Shown one piece after another: positions 15,992 through 24,312 of a DNA stretch of 52,542 nt. Numbering within the stretch: the first letter of the stretch is position 1; each line of letters begins with the position of its first letter. The notes under the pieces were generated by a model, which was not told where the DNA came from, made no database searches, and saw only the letters and a program-made list of their open reading frames with translations. Origin of the DNA: Candidatus Saccharibacteria bacterium UBA4727 (GTDB lineage Bacteria > Patescibacteriota > Saccharimonadia > Saccharimonadales > Saccharimonadaceae); contig DHJF01000001.1 in NCBI GenBank assembly GCA_002404195.1, positions 1 to 52,542 on the forward strand, read 5' to 3'. A program made the translations under genes and the position numbers.

Positions 15992-17968
15992 CTATGACAG
16001 GCGCGCCTGAATATCAGCAATCATATCGCGCAGTTCGGCTGCTTTTTCAAACTCAAGATTAGCGCTAGCTAGTTCCATTTGACCCGTTAAGTCTTTCATC
16101 AAAGATCTGTACTCGTCTTTTGGAATCTTATTCAAATTAAGTTTTTTCGGCTTGTTCTTTTCTTTATCAGGGATAATCGCGCGTAAGCCTTCATCGATAG
16201 CTTTGGCAATGCTAGTTGGCCGAATGTTATGTTCGGTATTATAGGCTTCTTGAATACCGCGACGACGATTCGTCTCGTCGATTGCCGCCTGCATGGAACG
16301 CGTGATTCGATCGGCGTACATCAGCACCGTACCTTCTTCGTGACGAGCGGCACGGCCAATCGTCTGAATCAGGGCACTTTCACTGCGCAAAAAACCTTCT
16401 TTATCGGCATCCATAATTGCCACCATACTGACTTCCGGTAGGTCGAGTCCTTCACGCAATAGGTTGATCCCGACGAGTACATCGTAGACGCCCATACGCA
16501 GATCCTTTAAGATATCACCGCGCTCGAGCGTATCAACTTCACTATGGATATAGGCGACTTTCATATCAAGTTCCTGGAGATACGTCGTAAGATCTTCGGC
16601 CATTCGCTTGGTCAGCGTCGTAATCAGAACGCGCTGGTCTTTGGCGGTGCGCCCGTTGATTTCAGCAATCAGATCATCAATCTGACCTTTGGTTGGACGA
16701 ATAATAATCTCTGGGTCGAGCAGTCCAGTCGGACGAATAATCTGCTGTGCCGGCGCCGGACTATGTTCAAGTTCGTAGTCACCCGGCGTTGCCGATACGT
16801 ACACCGCCTGGTTGATGTGCGTATCAAATTCAGCAAAAGTTAGCGGGCGGTTATCGAGCGCTGACGGCAAACGAAAGCCATAGTCAACCAAGACTTCTTT
16901 ACGAGCCCGGTCACCGTTATACATACCACGTACTTGCGGTAGGGTTTGATGGCTCTCGTCGACAAGCAACAAAAAGTCATCTGGAAAATAATCCATCAAG
17001 GTCGCTGGTTGTTCGCCCGGTTCGCGGTTTGTCAGGTAACGCGAATAATTCTCAATCCCCTTTACAAAACCCGTCTCCTCAAGCATCTCAATATCATACT
17101 TCGTACGCTGCGACAGTCGCTGCGCTTCTAGTAATTTGTCGTGCTTTTCAAAATAGTCCATGCGCTCGGCAAATTCTTTTTTGATACCTTCGATTGCCTG
17201 TCCTAATTTTTCTTTTGGCGTCACGTAGTGACTACTTGGAAAGATCGTGCAGCTAGCCGGCTCACCTAAAATCTCGCCCGTCAGTGGGTCGATGCGCGTA
17301 ATTCTATCTACTTCGTCGCCAAAGAACTCAATGCGATACGCAAAGTCACTACCAGCTGGAAAAACATCGACGACATCGCCCTTGACTCGAAAAGTACCGC
17401 GATGAAAGTCAATGTCATTACGCTGATACTGAATATCGGTCAGCAGCCGCACGAATTTATCCTGCACGCGGCGCTCGCCCTTTGTGATAGTAATTGCCAT
17501 TGTTTCATATGACTCCGGCGAACCAATGCCGTAAATACAGCTGACACTGGCGATAATAATCGTGTCACGTCGCGTCAAAAGTGCTGAGGTGGCGGCGTGA
17601 CGCAATCGGTCAATCTCATCGTTAATCTTTGAGTCTTTTTCAATATAAGTATCGCTGCTTGCCATGTAGGCTTCTGGCTGATAGTAGTCAAAATAACTCA
17701 CGAAGTAATGTACTTCACTATCGGGGAAAAACGATTTGAATTCACTATACAGCTGCGCCGCCAGTGTTTTGTTGTGCGCCATGACGAGCGTCGGCACTTG
17801 ACGGTCAACAATGATATTCGCCATCGTAAAGGTCTTACCCGAACCCGTCACGCCAAGTAGTGTCTGTTCGCGCTCGCCAGCATTCAACCCAGCAATAAGC
17901 TGGGCAATCGCAGTTGGCTGATCACCGGTCGGCTGGTAGTTGGTTTGAAGACGAAATTTCTGATCCAT
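15992..17968 (-). CDS. uvrB: UvrABC nucleotide excision repair helicase subunit B
   Basis: 658 residues, full-length UvrB. Walker A GVTGSGKT (39-46), the YFDYYQPEAYMASSDTYIEKD beta-hairpin region that inserts into damaged DNA (about 90-112, seen in parts), helicase motifs including DESHQTLPQ and IGRAARH, and the C-terminal UVR motif (LEFEKAAELRDMI) that contacts UvrC. It loads at damage delivered by UvrA. ATG 17968 lies 7 bases after TATACT (17976-17981) and lacks a ribosome site, so it is apparently leaderless. Confidence 0.98.
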   Translation of the reverse strand: MDQKFRLQTNYQPTGDQPTAIAQLIAGLNAGEREQTLLGVTGSGKTFTMANIIVDRQVPTLVMAHNKTLAAQLYSEFKSFFPDSEVHYFVSYFDYYQPEAYMASSDTYIEKDSKINDEIDRLRHAATSALLTRRDTIIIASVSCIYGIGSPESYETMAITITKGERRVQDKFVRLLTDIQYQRNDIDFHRGTFRVKGDVVDVFPAGSDFAYRIEFFGDEVDRITRIDPLTGEILGEPASCTIFPSSHYVTPKEKLGQAIEGIKKEFAERMDYFEKHDKLLEAQRLSQRTKYDIEMLEETGFVKGIENYSRYLTNREPGEQPATLMDYFPDDFLLLVDESHQTLPQVRGMYNGDRARKEVLVDYGFRLPSALDNRPLTFAEFDTHINQAVYVSATPGDYELEHSPAPAQQIIRPTGLLDPEIIIRPTKGQIDDLIAEINGRTAKDQRVLITTLTKRMAEDLTTYLQELDMKVAYIHSEVDTLERGDILKDLRMGVYDVLVGINLLREGLDLPEVSMVAIMDADKEGFLRSESALIQTIGRAARHEEGTVLMYADRITRSMQAAIDETNRRRGIQEAYNTEHNIRPTSIAKAIDEGLRAIIPDKEKNKPKKLNLNKIPKDEYRSLMKDLTGQMELASANLEFEKAAELRDMIADIQARLS

Positions 17969-17975
17969 TACGTCT

Positions 17976-17981
17976 AGTATA
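17976..17981 (-). promoter_or_regulatory. -10 box (TATACT) of uvrB
   Basis: Ends 7 bases before the uvrB ATG; leaderless arrangement. Confidence 0.58.
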
Positions 17982-17992
17982 CGACATAGAGA

Positions 17993-18604
17993 CTAACCGC
18001 GGCCAGCGCGACTCTCGCTCACCTGAGCGTCAGTACCATCGTGTTGAAAATCAGCGTACTTTTCATCAAGCGCATCAATGACCTTTTGCACCAGGCGTGC
18101 TGGGTCAGTATCATAAATCACATCTTTTGCACCCGGGGCTTCGATGTTCTCTAGAAGAACGGGTGTATAGTCAGCTAAGCCGCCGCTGCCAAGGAGAACG
18201 CCACAAACTTTGCGACTTTCAAGCGCCGTCGATAGCTCGTGCAAGCTACCCATACGACCACCGACGGTGATGATGCCGTCACAGCTTCGTACCAGGTGAA
18301 CGTCACGGCCGACATATTCCATGCCAGTGAAGTTGATGTAGTCGAACTCTTTCGTTGGCAAGCGGTAGGTCGCTACGTGCTCGCGGAATGATGCTGCTGG
18401 CGAGAAGCCAATCGATAGACCGCGTCGCTCAGCTGGAACCGACATAACACCCATCGCCGCGTAATGCGGCAGACCGACGGTTGCGCCGGTAAGGAGTGTT
18501 TTGCCCTGCTCGGAAATCGCTTTACCAAGCTCAAAGGCGAGCTTGTGAGATGTCTGCACGGTGGAACCGCTAGCTGCACCTGAAACACAAATCTGATATT
18601 TCAC
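17993..18604 (-). CDS. SLOG/LOG-like Rossmann-fold nucleotide-binding protein
   Basis: 203 residues. ICVSGAASGS near the N terminus and GGRMGSLHE (115-123) correspond to the first nucleotide-binding loop and the PGGxGTxxE-type motif of the LOG/TIGR00725-like families. These proteins bind nucleotides or cleave nucleoside-5'-monophosphates to base plus ribose-5-phosphate; which applies here is not shown. The start is GTG at 18604, sharing a base with the TAG stop of the upstream PfkB-fusion gene, so the two are translationally coupled. The tail after about residue 180 is charged and variable. Confidence 0.78.
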   Translation of the reverse strand: MKYQICVSGAASGSTVQTSHKLAFELGKAISEQGKTLLTGATVGLPHYAAMGVMSVPAERRGLSIGFSPAASFREHVATYRLPTKEFDYINFTGMEYVGRDVHLVRSCDGIITVGGRMGSLHELSTALESRKVCGVLLGSGGLADYTPVLLENIEAPGAKDVIYDTDPARLVQKVIDALDEKYADFQHDGTDAQVSESRAGRG

Positions 18605-20073
18605 TAGGCTACGTCCTTGGTGTGGTAATCGTCGGGAGCGTCTTGTAGGTAGCCTTCGATAGCGTCACGTTGCAATAAACCAGCTTGCGCACCAAGTTGT
18701 TGTACGACGCTCATGCTGTTGATTGGCGCCCATGACAGTGCCGTTTCAAGTGACTCGCCAAGTGCCAAGGCGGCGACGATTGTTGAGGCAAAGGCATCAC
18801 CTGCGCCAGTGCGGTCGTATGGTGGCGCAGGGTCTGGGTAGTTTGGCATCATCAAGGTTCGCTGCCCATCGGACGCGTAGGCGCCATTAGGACCATCGGT
18901 AATAATCACAATTTGCGGGCCAAGCTCGTGCATCGCGCGCATGAGATCAGGCACTGATTCAGTTGATTTACCTGTTACGAGCGCGGCTTCTTCGCGGTTC
19001 ATCACCACGAGATACGTGCGGCGATAGACGCCGGCAAGCTTCTCAATACCCCACTTAAAATGGAAGGTTCCTGGCTGGAAAACTAATTTTGTATCCGGGT
19101 GCTCACATAGATACGCCAGCATGTCTTCGTGCAACTGCCACGACGCTGCACTGATCATCGAGAGATAGATCCAATCCGGCGTGCGCTCGGGCGTTTTCCA
19201 GCTGTAATCATAGTCTTCGTATTTGATCAAAATCGTGCGATCTGCACCGTAGCGCAGCGCGTAGTGGTAGTTTGATTTCATACCTTCCCCAACCGATAAT
19301 GCCGTCGTGTCGACACGCTCGCTGGCGAGATAGTTTAATGAATCTTTACCCGCTTGGTCATCACCCAGCCATGCCATCAGTCCAGCTTCAAGGCCGAGAC
19401 GTGAAAATGCCACGGCAGCATTGGCGGAGTTACCAACAGCTTGCACAATATCAACGTGGTCATATGGCGGCTTAGAACCAAATTCCATACTGAGACGCAT
19501 ACTGCCATCCGGATCAGTATCAATTCGCGCTTGGTCATCGAGTAATTTAATAAACGCATCGGTCACAATATCACCAATGCTCAGAATATAAGGTCGCGCC
19601 ACCGTGTCAGTCTCCTCTGTTTGTTCTTGCTTATGATTATCTGCAGTATACCATAGACCAGCATCGCGGGCGAACTGCTCAACCACCGCATCATCCGTTC
19701 GTGGGTGCGACACGTAACGACCCGTTAATTCACGCTGCAACGACTCATGTAAATGATCGAGAGTGTGACCACCTAGGATATCTTGGTGATTAAATGAGAT
19801 GACACCTTCGGGAAATACCAACCCCACGTAGGCCGTATTAGTAAAAAGTAGTTCGTCGTCACGATGAACAGCCAATGTGCGGCGTAGCTCTAGATAGGTT
19901 GTATCGTTTGGATCAAGCCCAATTGAACGCATCACGGTATGAGCACTGGCCATAATATCAGCGATAAGCCGCACATCAATGCCGTTTTTACCAGCCGCTT
20001 GCTCAAGTTTCTTCATTGCAAAACTAAATTGCGGCTCTTTGGCGTCTAATAAATTTCGTAAAAAAATGCTCAC
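18604..20073 (-). CDS. PfkB-family carbohydrate kinase with an extra N-terminal domain
   Basis: 489 residues, versus about 300-330 for ordinary PfkB kinases. Residues 1-155 are an extra domain of no recognised family, rich in His and acidic residues around 95-125. Residues 162-485 are a ribokinase/PfkB fold: ILSIGDIVTDAF, GNSANAAVAFSRLG (N-terminal PfkB signature), and DRTGAGDAFA (420-429) with catalytic Asp426. It phosphorylates a sugar or nucleoside with ATP; the substrate is unknown. GTG start at 20073, preceded by GGGGAAAAGGG, with TACAAT at 20098-20103. The LOG-like gene is translated from its stop. The divergent non-coding transcript begins about 130 bases away. Confidence 0.85.
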   Translation of the reverse strand: MSIFLRNLLDAKEPQFSFAMKKLEQAAGKNGIDVRLIADIMASAHTVMRSIGLDPNDTTYLELRRTLAVHRDDELLFTNTAYVGLVFPEGVISFNHQDILGGHTLDHLHESLQRELTGRYVSHPRTDDAVVEQFARDAGLWYTADNHKQEQTEETDTVARPYILSIGDIVTDAFIKLLDDQARIDTDPDGSMRLSMEFGSKPPYDHVDIVQAVGNSANAAVAFSRLGLEAGLMAWLGDDQAGKDSLNYLASERVDTTALSVGEGMKSNYHYALRYGADRTILIKYEDYDYSWKTPERTPDWIYLSMISAASWQLHEDMLAYLCEHPDTKLVFQPGTFHFKWGIEKLAGVYRRTYLVVMNREEAALVTGKSTESVPDLMRAMHELGPQIVIITDGPNGAYASDGQRTLMMPNYPDPAPPYDRTGAGDAFASTIVAALALGESLETALSWAPINSMSVVQQLGAQAGLLQRDAIEGYLQDAPDDYHTKDVA

Positions 20074-20097
20074 CCTTTTCCCCTTTTTGTTGTTTGT

Positions 20098-20103
20098 ATT
20101 GTA
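20098..20103 (-). promoter_or_regulatory. -10 box (TACAAT) of the PfkB-fusion/LOG operon
   Basis: GGTACAAT on the minus strand, about 24 bases before the GTG start, leaving a short leader that carries the GGGG ribosome site. The -35 is weak (TAGCAA, 17 bp upstream). Confidence 0.5.
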
Positions 20104-20166
20104 CCACTGAATACCGCTTTTTGCTACAAAACGACAGAGGTCGAGAAAGATTATTTATAAAATAAG

Positions 20167-20195
20167 TTGACAATACGTAATAGACCTTATATAAT
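20167..20195 (+). promoter_or_regulatory. Consensus sigma70 promoter of a non-coding transcript
   Basis: TTGACA (20167-20172), a 17-base spacer and TATAAT (20190-20195): a perfect match to the bacterial consensus, the best in the window. Transcription would start near 20202 on the plus strand. Confidence 0.85.
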
Positions 20196-20201
20196 GCGTC
20201 T

Positions 20202-20540
20202 ATCGTCACGATTACTGAGCGTATCGAGGCGACATAATGTAAGTGAGTGTTACCCCATTGGCAGAATTTTTTGTCGATGGAATATACGGGAGCCTCCTCG
20301 GAGATTCCCGCACGTGGATAGTCGCACGCTATGCATTTCATAGTGCTGCGACAGCAAGGAGTGAGTTATTTTTTCGAGCTCTTCGAGTTCACTCTCTCCT
20401 TCCAGGAAAAAGTCCGAGGTCGGTAACCTGGCGACAGCTACTCGGCACGAGTAACAAAATGTAGTCGATTGATTGCAGTCCCCGGTGGTCTTAGTGAGTA
20501 TGGAGTAATCCATGCAGATCCTAAGACCACCGGGTTTTTC
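20202..20540 (+). ncRNA. Putative structured non-coding RNA, ~340 nt, family not recognised
   Basis: This 482-base gap between two minus-strand genes has a perfect promoter at one end and a strong terminator at the other, with no convincing reading frame between. Hairpins seen in the + strand: CGGGA/TCCCG (20287-20291, 20306-20310); GTCGCA/TGCGAC enclosing CTATG/CATAG (20321-20352); AGGAGTGA with TCACTCTCTCCT (20357-20400) enclosing TCGA/TCGA; CCAGG/CCTGG (20402-20431); TACTCG/CGAGTA (20439-20453); then the terminator stem. The AGGAAAAAGTCC segment recalls RNase P RNA, but its other conserved blocks are missing. There is no tRNA-like end as in tmRNA. Exact ends are inferred. Confidence 0.65.
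20481..20539 (+). terminator. Intrinsic terminator of the non-coding transcript
   Basis: Perfect 14-bp stem CCCGGTGGTCTTAG with its complement at 20521-20534, followed by five T. The 26-base apical part contains a further TATGGA/TCCATG hairpin. No T tract on the other strand, so it acts for plus-strand transcription only. Confidence 0.88.
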
Positions 20541-20555
20541 ATTTCCAGATATTTT

Positions 20556-21527
20556 TTATACCGGCTGCTCATGAATTGGCATGGCGTGTAGCTTGGTGCC
20601 TGCCTGTAAAATACCGCCCTTGGCACCAAGTTTCGTAACGACAGAGGTAGAGTTAGCACTCGCGAAGATAATCGAATCTTTCAGCGACTTGTCTTGTGCC
20701 CATTGGCTCAAGAAGCCGCTTGCGAATGCATCACCTGCACCTGTGCGGTCGATAACCTTCACGTCTTCATACATACCAGCACGCACGATTGTCTTACCGT
20801 CACTCGCCACGACGCCATTCGGACCATCGCTGACAATAGCGACAGGTACGTAGTGGAGTGCATGGCGCACTAATTCCTCGAGTGTTTCACCCTCAACGAT
20901 TTGCTGCATTTCTTCTTTATTCATACAGAGCACTTCGACACTCTCGAGCAGTGCTTTTAGCTTTGCCGGGTCAGCTAGCTCTGGACCGGCTGGGTTGAGC
21001 ATAACTTTCGTATTAGCTTTTTCGGCTGCGTCGACAATCAAACGAAGCAATTCTATGCCACCATTTGCCAGCGACGTTGGATAGACCCAATCAGCCTCAG
21101 CAATTGCATTGAAATCAAGATCGGTACCTTTGGTGTCAGTTGAAACACCACGATGATTCAAAATTGTGCGCTCACCGTTGGTTGCAATCAGGATTGTTGA
21201 GTAGCCCGCTTGATAATGTGACTTACGCGTGACACGTGCCGTAGCAACACCCTCATCGTCAAGGTCGCGTAGGACCGTTTCTGAAGCCGGGTCGTGCCCT
21301 AGCGTCCACATATATTCAGAGTGCAGGCCTTGGCGGGCAAATGTCACCGCCACATTACTGGCGTTACCGCCTGTCGCAAACGTCACGTCGCTGACTTCCA
21401 TTTTGACGCCAAGTGGCAAATGAGTGTAGAGAATTTTGCCTTCGGTATGGGGGTCGAACTCGTCACTGCGCAAAAAGACATCCTGCGTGGCTTTGCCGAT
21501 AGCTAGGATTTTCGGAACAGCGGCCAT
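20556..21527 (-). CDS. PfkB-family sugar kinase (last gene of the sugar-phosphate operon)
   Basis: 323 residues. ILAIGKATQDVF, FATGGNASNVAVTFARQG (first PfkB signature) and DRTGAGDAFASG (260-271) with catalytic Asp266. No phosphofructokinase of the PfkA type is seen nearby, so this kinase may phosphorylate fructose-6-phosphate or sedoheptulose-7-phosphate next to the aldolase, but a ribokinase or nucleoside-kinase role is equally possible from sequence. The start is set at ATG 21527, one base after the fba stop (TAATATG); a longer in-frame start at 21578 would overlap fba. It shares only the kinase fold with the longer PfkB protein upstream. Confidence 0.85.
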   Translation of the reverse strand: MAAVPKILAIGKATQDVFLRSDEFDPHTEGKILYTHLPLGVKMEVSDVTFATGGNASNVAVTFARQGLHSEYMWTLGHDPASETVLRDLDDEGVATARVTRKSHYQAGYSTILIATNGERTILNHRGVSTDTKGTDLDFNAIAEADWVYPTSLANGGIELLRLIVDAAEKANTKVMLNPAGPELADPAKLKALLESVEVLCMNKEEMQQIVEGETLEELVRHALHYVPVAIVSDGPNGVVASDGKTIVRAGMYEDVKVIDRTGAGDAFASGFLSQWAQDKSLKDSIIFASANSTSVVTKLGAKGGILQAGTKLHAMPIHEQPV

Positions 21528-21528
21528 A

Positions 21529-22440
21529 TTATGCAATAGCCTTGCCTGCGCTACCGAAAGCGTTGATTTTCTCCTCAATAACCGCCTGAACCGCTTGGTA
21601 AACCGTTGGCATAAGTTTTACGACGGCATACTCTGTAGGGTTATCAGCGAGCACCTTTTCAAGTGTGTCACGAAATGCCACGCGCATGTCACTGTTGATA
21701 TTGATTTTACTGACACCGATTCTAGCCGCATCTTCAAAGTAATGCAGTGGCGTGCCACTCCCGCCGTGAAGACTAATTTGGCACGGTATCGCATCGCGTA
21801 CGCGCTGCAACAACTCAAGATCAAGTTCTTTCGGTACTGGGTATTTGCCATGCAAGTTACCGATTGCCGCGGCATACGTATCAATCCCCGTTGCTTCAAC
21901 AAACGCGAGTGCACCTTCGGGTGTACTAAAGGTCTTTTTGATTTCTTCATAGTCAATGTTCTCAGTATGGACGTTTGATGAACCACCAAAATAGTGCGGT
22001 TCGCTTTCGACGAGCGCGCCTGTAAACTTGGCGTATTCCACCACTTCTCGAGTTTTTTCGATAATCTCTTCAGTTGTCGCATCGTGATTCGCCTGCGAAA
22101 TATCGATGTGAATAAATTCGTAGCCGGCGTCAATCGCACGCTTGCAGGCCTCGACCGTCGGGCTATGGTCGAGATTGATATACATTTCAATACCGTACTC
22201 TGCCTTATAGTTATCGACAAGATCACGCACGTTATCGATACCGAGCGCTTCAACCTCACCCTGGCTCAGTTCAACCAAGACTGGCGCTTGTAGCTTTTGG
22301 GCGGCGCGACAAATTGCAATCAGCGTCTCTTGGTTATCAATGTTAAAAGCACCGACAGCGAAACCCTGGCTGCGGCTTCGTTGCATCAAGTGGCGGGCAC
22401 GCACGGTATTATCTCGGATTTGTTTGATTGATAAGCTCAT
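21529..22440 (-). CDS. fba: Class II (zinc) fructose-bisphosphate aldolase family
   Basis: 303 residues. Zinc and substrate motifs: YINLDHSPTVEACKRAIDAG (about 87-106), HIDISQANHDATTEEI, AIGNLHGKYP and LHGGSGTPLHYFEDAARIG with KININSDMR. These fit the class II aldolases (FbaA/GatY/KbaY group); the exact bisphosphate (fructose, tagatose or sedoheptulose) is not fixed by sequence. AAGGAG lies before ATG 22440. Position between transketolase and a PfkB kinase favours a hexose/heptose bisphosphate role. Confidence 0.92.
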   Translation of the reverse strand: MSLSIKQIRDNTVRARHLMQRSRSQGFAVGAFNIDNQETLIAICRAAQKLQAPVLVELSQGEVEALGIDNVRDLVDNYKAEYGIEMYINLDHSPTVEACKRAIDAGYEFIHIDISQANHDATTEEIIEKTREVVEYAKFTGALVESEPHYFGGSSNVHTENIDYEEIKKTFSTPEGALAFVEATGIDTYAAAIGNLHGKYPVPKELDLELLQRVRDAIPCQISLHGGSGTPLHYFEDAARIGVSKININSDMRVAFRDTLEKVLADNPTEYAVVKLMPTVYQAVQAVIEEKINAFGSAGKAIA

Positions 22441-22455
22441 ATTTTCTCCTTAGAC

Positions 22456-23445
22456 TTACTGATGATAACGAGGCATACGCTCGATGAATTCTTTAGTTGT
22501 AGCGGCAATCGCAGCCCCGTCGAGACCGAAATGATGCAGCAATTCGTTTGGCGCACCACTCTCGCCGAAGCGATCGCGCATACCAACGCGGTAAACCGGC
22601 ATTGGTAGCTTCTCACTCAGCAGTTCGGTAATCGCCGCACCAAACCCGCCGGTGATTTGAGCTTCTTCGGCAGTAACCGCGCGACCAGTTTTACGGACAC
22701 TCGCAAGAATCGTTTCTTCGTCAAGCGGCTTGATAGTCGGAACGTGCACCACTTGCGCACTAATACCTTTGGCCTCAAGTAGCTCTGCGGCAACGAGCAT
22801 CTGGTAGGTCATCGTACCTGTCCCCAGCAAGCTGACATCGTGACCCTCGCGCAGCACGTAGGCCTTGCCGATTTCAAACGGTGACTCAGTCGTGCTAAAA
22901 ATTGGCGTTTTTTCACGAGCCAAACGCATATAGCTCGGCTTACCATTTTCGGCAATAGCCCGAGTCGCTTTTTCAGCCTCGATACTGTCGCCTGGCGCCA
23001 ACACGATCATATTCGGCAGTGCACGCATCAGGGCGATATCTTCAAGCATTTGGTGGGTTGCGCCGTCAGGCCCCACGCTGACACCTGCGTGCGAACCGAT
23101 CACTTTGACCGGCATATCATTCAGCGCAATCGTCGTCCGAATTTGCTCCCAGTTTCGCCCTGGGCTAAACGCGGCATAGCTACTGGTGAATGGTACCTTG
23201 CCAGCACGGGCCAGGCCGCTCGCGACGGTGACTAAGTTTTGCTCGGCCACGCCCATTTCAATAAAACGCTCAGGAAATGCCGCTTTGAATAAGTGCATCT
23301 GGGTACTGTCAGTCAGGTCGGCACAAAGTGCGACAACGTTCGTATCCGCTTCGCCAGCCGCCTTGAGGCCACGGCCAAAGCCAGCTCGAATCGGTTCTTG
23401 CTGCACGTCGTCATTATGTATGTCGGGGTTTAGTGGGTAGTGCAT
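22456..23445 (-). CDS. Transketolase, C-terminal subunit (split enzyme)
   Basis: 329 residues containing the pyrimidine-binding domain: RFIEMGVAEQNLVTVASGLA (catalytic Glu in GVAEQN), FTSSYAAFSPGRNWEQIR and HAGVSVGPDGATHQ, then a C-terminal domain. It is the second half of a two-gene transketolase whose TPP-binding half is the next gene upstream, an arrangement common in archaea and some bacteria. The AGGAG site lies within the end of the upstream half, whose stop overlaps this ATG. Together they move two-carbon units between pentose and hexose phosphates. Confidence 0.93.
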   Translation of the reverse strand: MHYPLNPDIHNDDVQQEPIRAGFGRGLKAAGEADTNVVALCADLTDSTQMHLFKAAFPERFIEMGVAEQNLVTVASGLARAGKVPFTSSYAAFSPGRNWEQIRTTIALNDMPVKVIGSHAGVSVGPDGATHQMLEDIALMRALPNMIVLAPGDSIEAEKATRAIAENGKPSYMRLAREKTPIFSTTESPFEIGKAYVLREGHDVSLLGTGTMTYQMLVAAELLEAKGISAQVVHVPTIKPLDEETILASVRKTGRAVTAEEAQITGGFGAAITELLSEKLPMPVYRVGMRDRFGESGAPNELLHHFGLDGAAIAATTKEFIERMPRYHQ

Positions 23446-24308
23446 TACGCTAAGTCTCCTGAGGTGATTTTGCCGTCAAGCGTACGTAGCTTTTTCAGGG
23501 CGACCTTGGCTTGCTCGGTATTTGGTGGCATACCATGCCATTTGTAGTCGTATTCCATAAAATCAACACCTTTGCCAGGAATAGTGTGTGTAATCACAAC
23601 GCTTGGTTTGTTGCTGATAGCTCGGGCCATACTCGCAGCGTCAATCACACTCTCGATATTATGTCCGTCAATTTCTTGAACGTGCCAGCCAAAGCTTTCC
23701 CACTTGCCACGAAGATCTTCAAGCGGCATGACATCATCGGTCGAACCGTCGATTTGAATATTATTGCGATCGACGAAAACAATCAATTGACTCAACTTGT
23801 ATTTACCAGCGAACATGGCGGCTTCCCAGATGTTACCCTCGTCAAGTTCACCATCGCCAGTAATCGCGTAGACAAAACGATGCTTGGCGTTGTCGAGATA
23901 TTGCAGACTATAAGCGTAACCGGCTGCTTGTGATAAACCACTGCCAAGTGGGCCGCTGGTATTTTCAAGACCTGGTAACTTGGTACGTTCTGGGTGACCT
24001 TGCAAACGGCTGCCAAGTTTACGGAGGGTCTGCAGTTCGCTTACTGGGAAATAACCGCGCTCAGCCATAGCGGCATATTGCACCGGCACACAGTGGCCGT
24101 TACTCAGGAAGAAGACATCACGCTCCGGCCACTCCGGCTTACTCGGGTCGATATTCATAATATTGAAGTACAACGCCGTCAGCACGTCAGCCAAGCCAAG
24201 CGGACCAGCGCTGTGGCCACTGCCAGCCTCTACGAGCATACGAATGATATCCTGACGAATATCATTCGCCTTCTTTTCCAATTGCGTGATTGTTAATTGC
24301 CCACCCAT
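23445..24308 (-). CDS. Transketolase, N-terminal subunit (split enzyme)
   Basis: 287 residues, the thiamine-diphosphate-binding half: GSGHSAGPLGLAD (residues 28-40), FLSNGHCVP, GPLGSGLSQAAGYA and the TPP/Mg motif GDGELDEGNIWEAA followed by VDRNN. Split transketolases have this length. Its stop overlaps the start of the C-terminal subunit (23445), which keeps the two at equal dose. Rpe lies 4 bases upstream of its ATG. Confidence 0.94.
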   Translation of the reverse strand: MGGQLTITQLEKKANDIRQDIIRMLVEAGSGHSAGPLGLADVLTALYFNIMNIDPSKPEWPERDVFFLSNGHCVPVQYAAMAERGYFPVSELQTLRKLGSRLQGHPERTKLPGLENTSGPLGSGLSQAAGYAYSLQYLDNAKHRFVYAITGDGELDEGNIWEAAMFAGKYKLSQLIVFVDRNNIQIDGSTDDVMPLEDLRGKWESFGWHVQEIDGHNIESVIDAASMARAISNKPSVVITHTIPGKGVDFMEYDYKWHGMPPNTEQAKVALKKLRTLDGKITSGDLA

Positions 24309-24312
24309 TGTT

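Noticed and set aside
20243..20464. 73-residue open frame inside the putative non-coding RNA
   Set aside because: GTG start without ribosome site, unusual composition, and it crosses several strong hairpins; the RNA explanation is better supported.
20202..20540. Identity as RNase P RNA, tmRNA or 6S RNA
   Set aside because: Only an AGGAAAAAGTCC resemblance to RNase P is seen, in the wrong position and without the other conserved blocks; no tRNA-like T arm/CCA for tmRNA; too long and branched for 6S.
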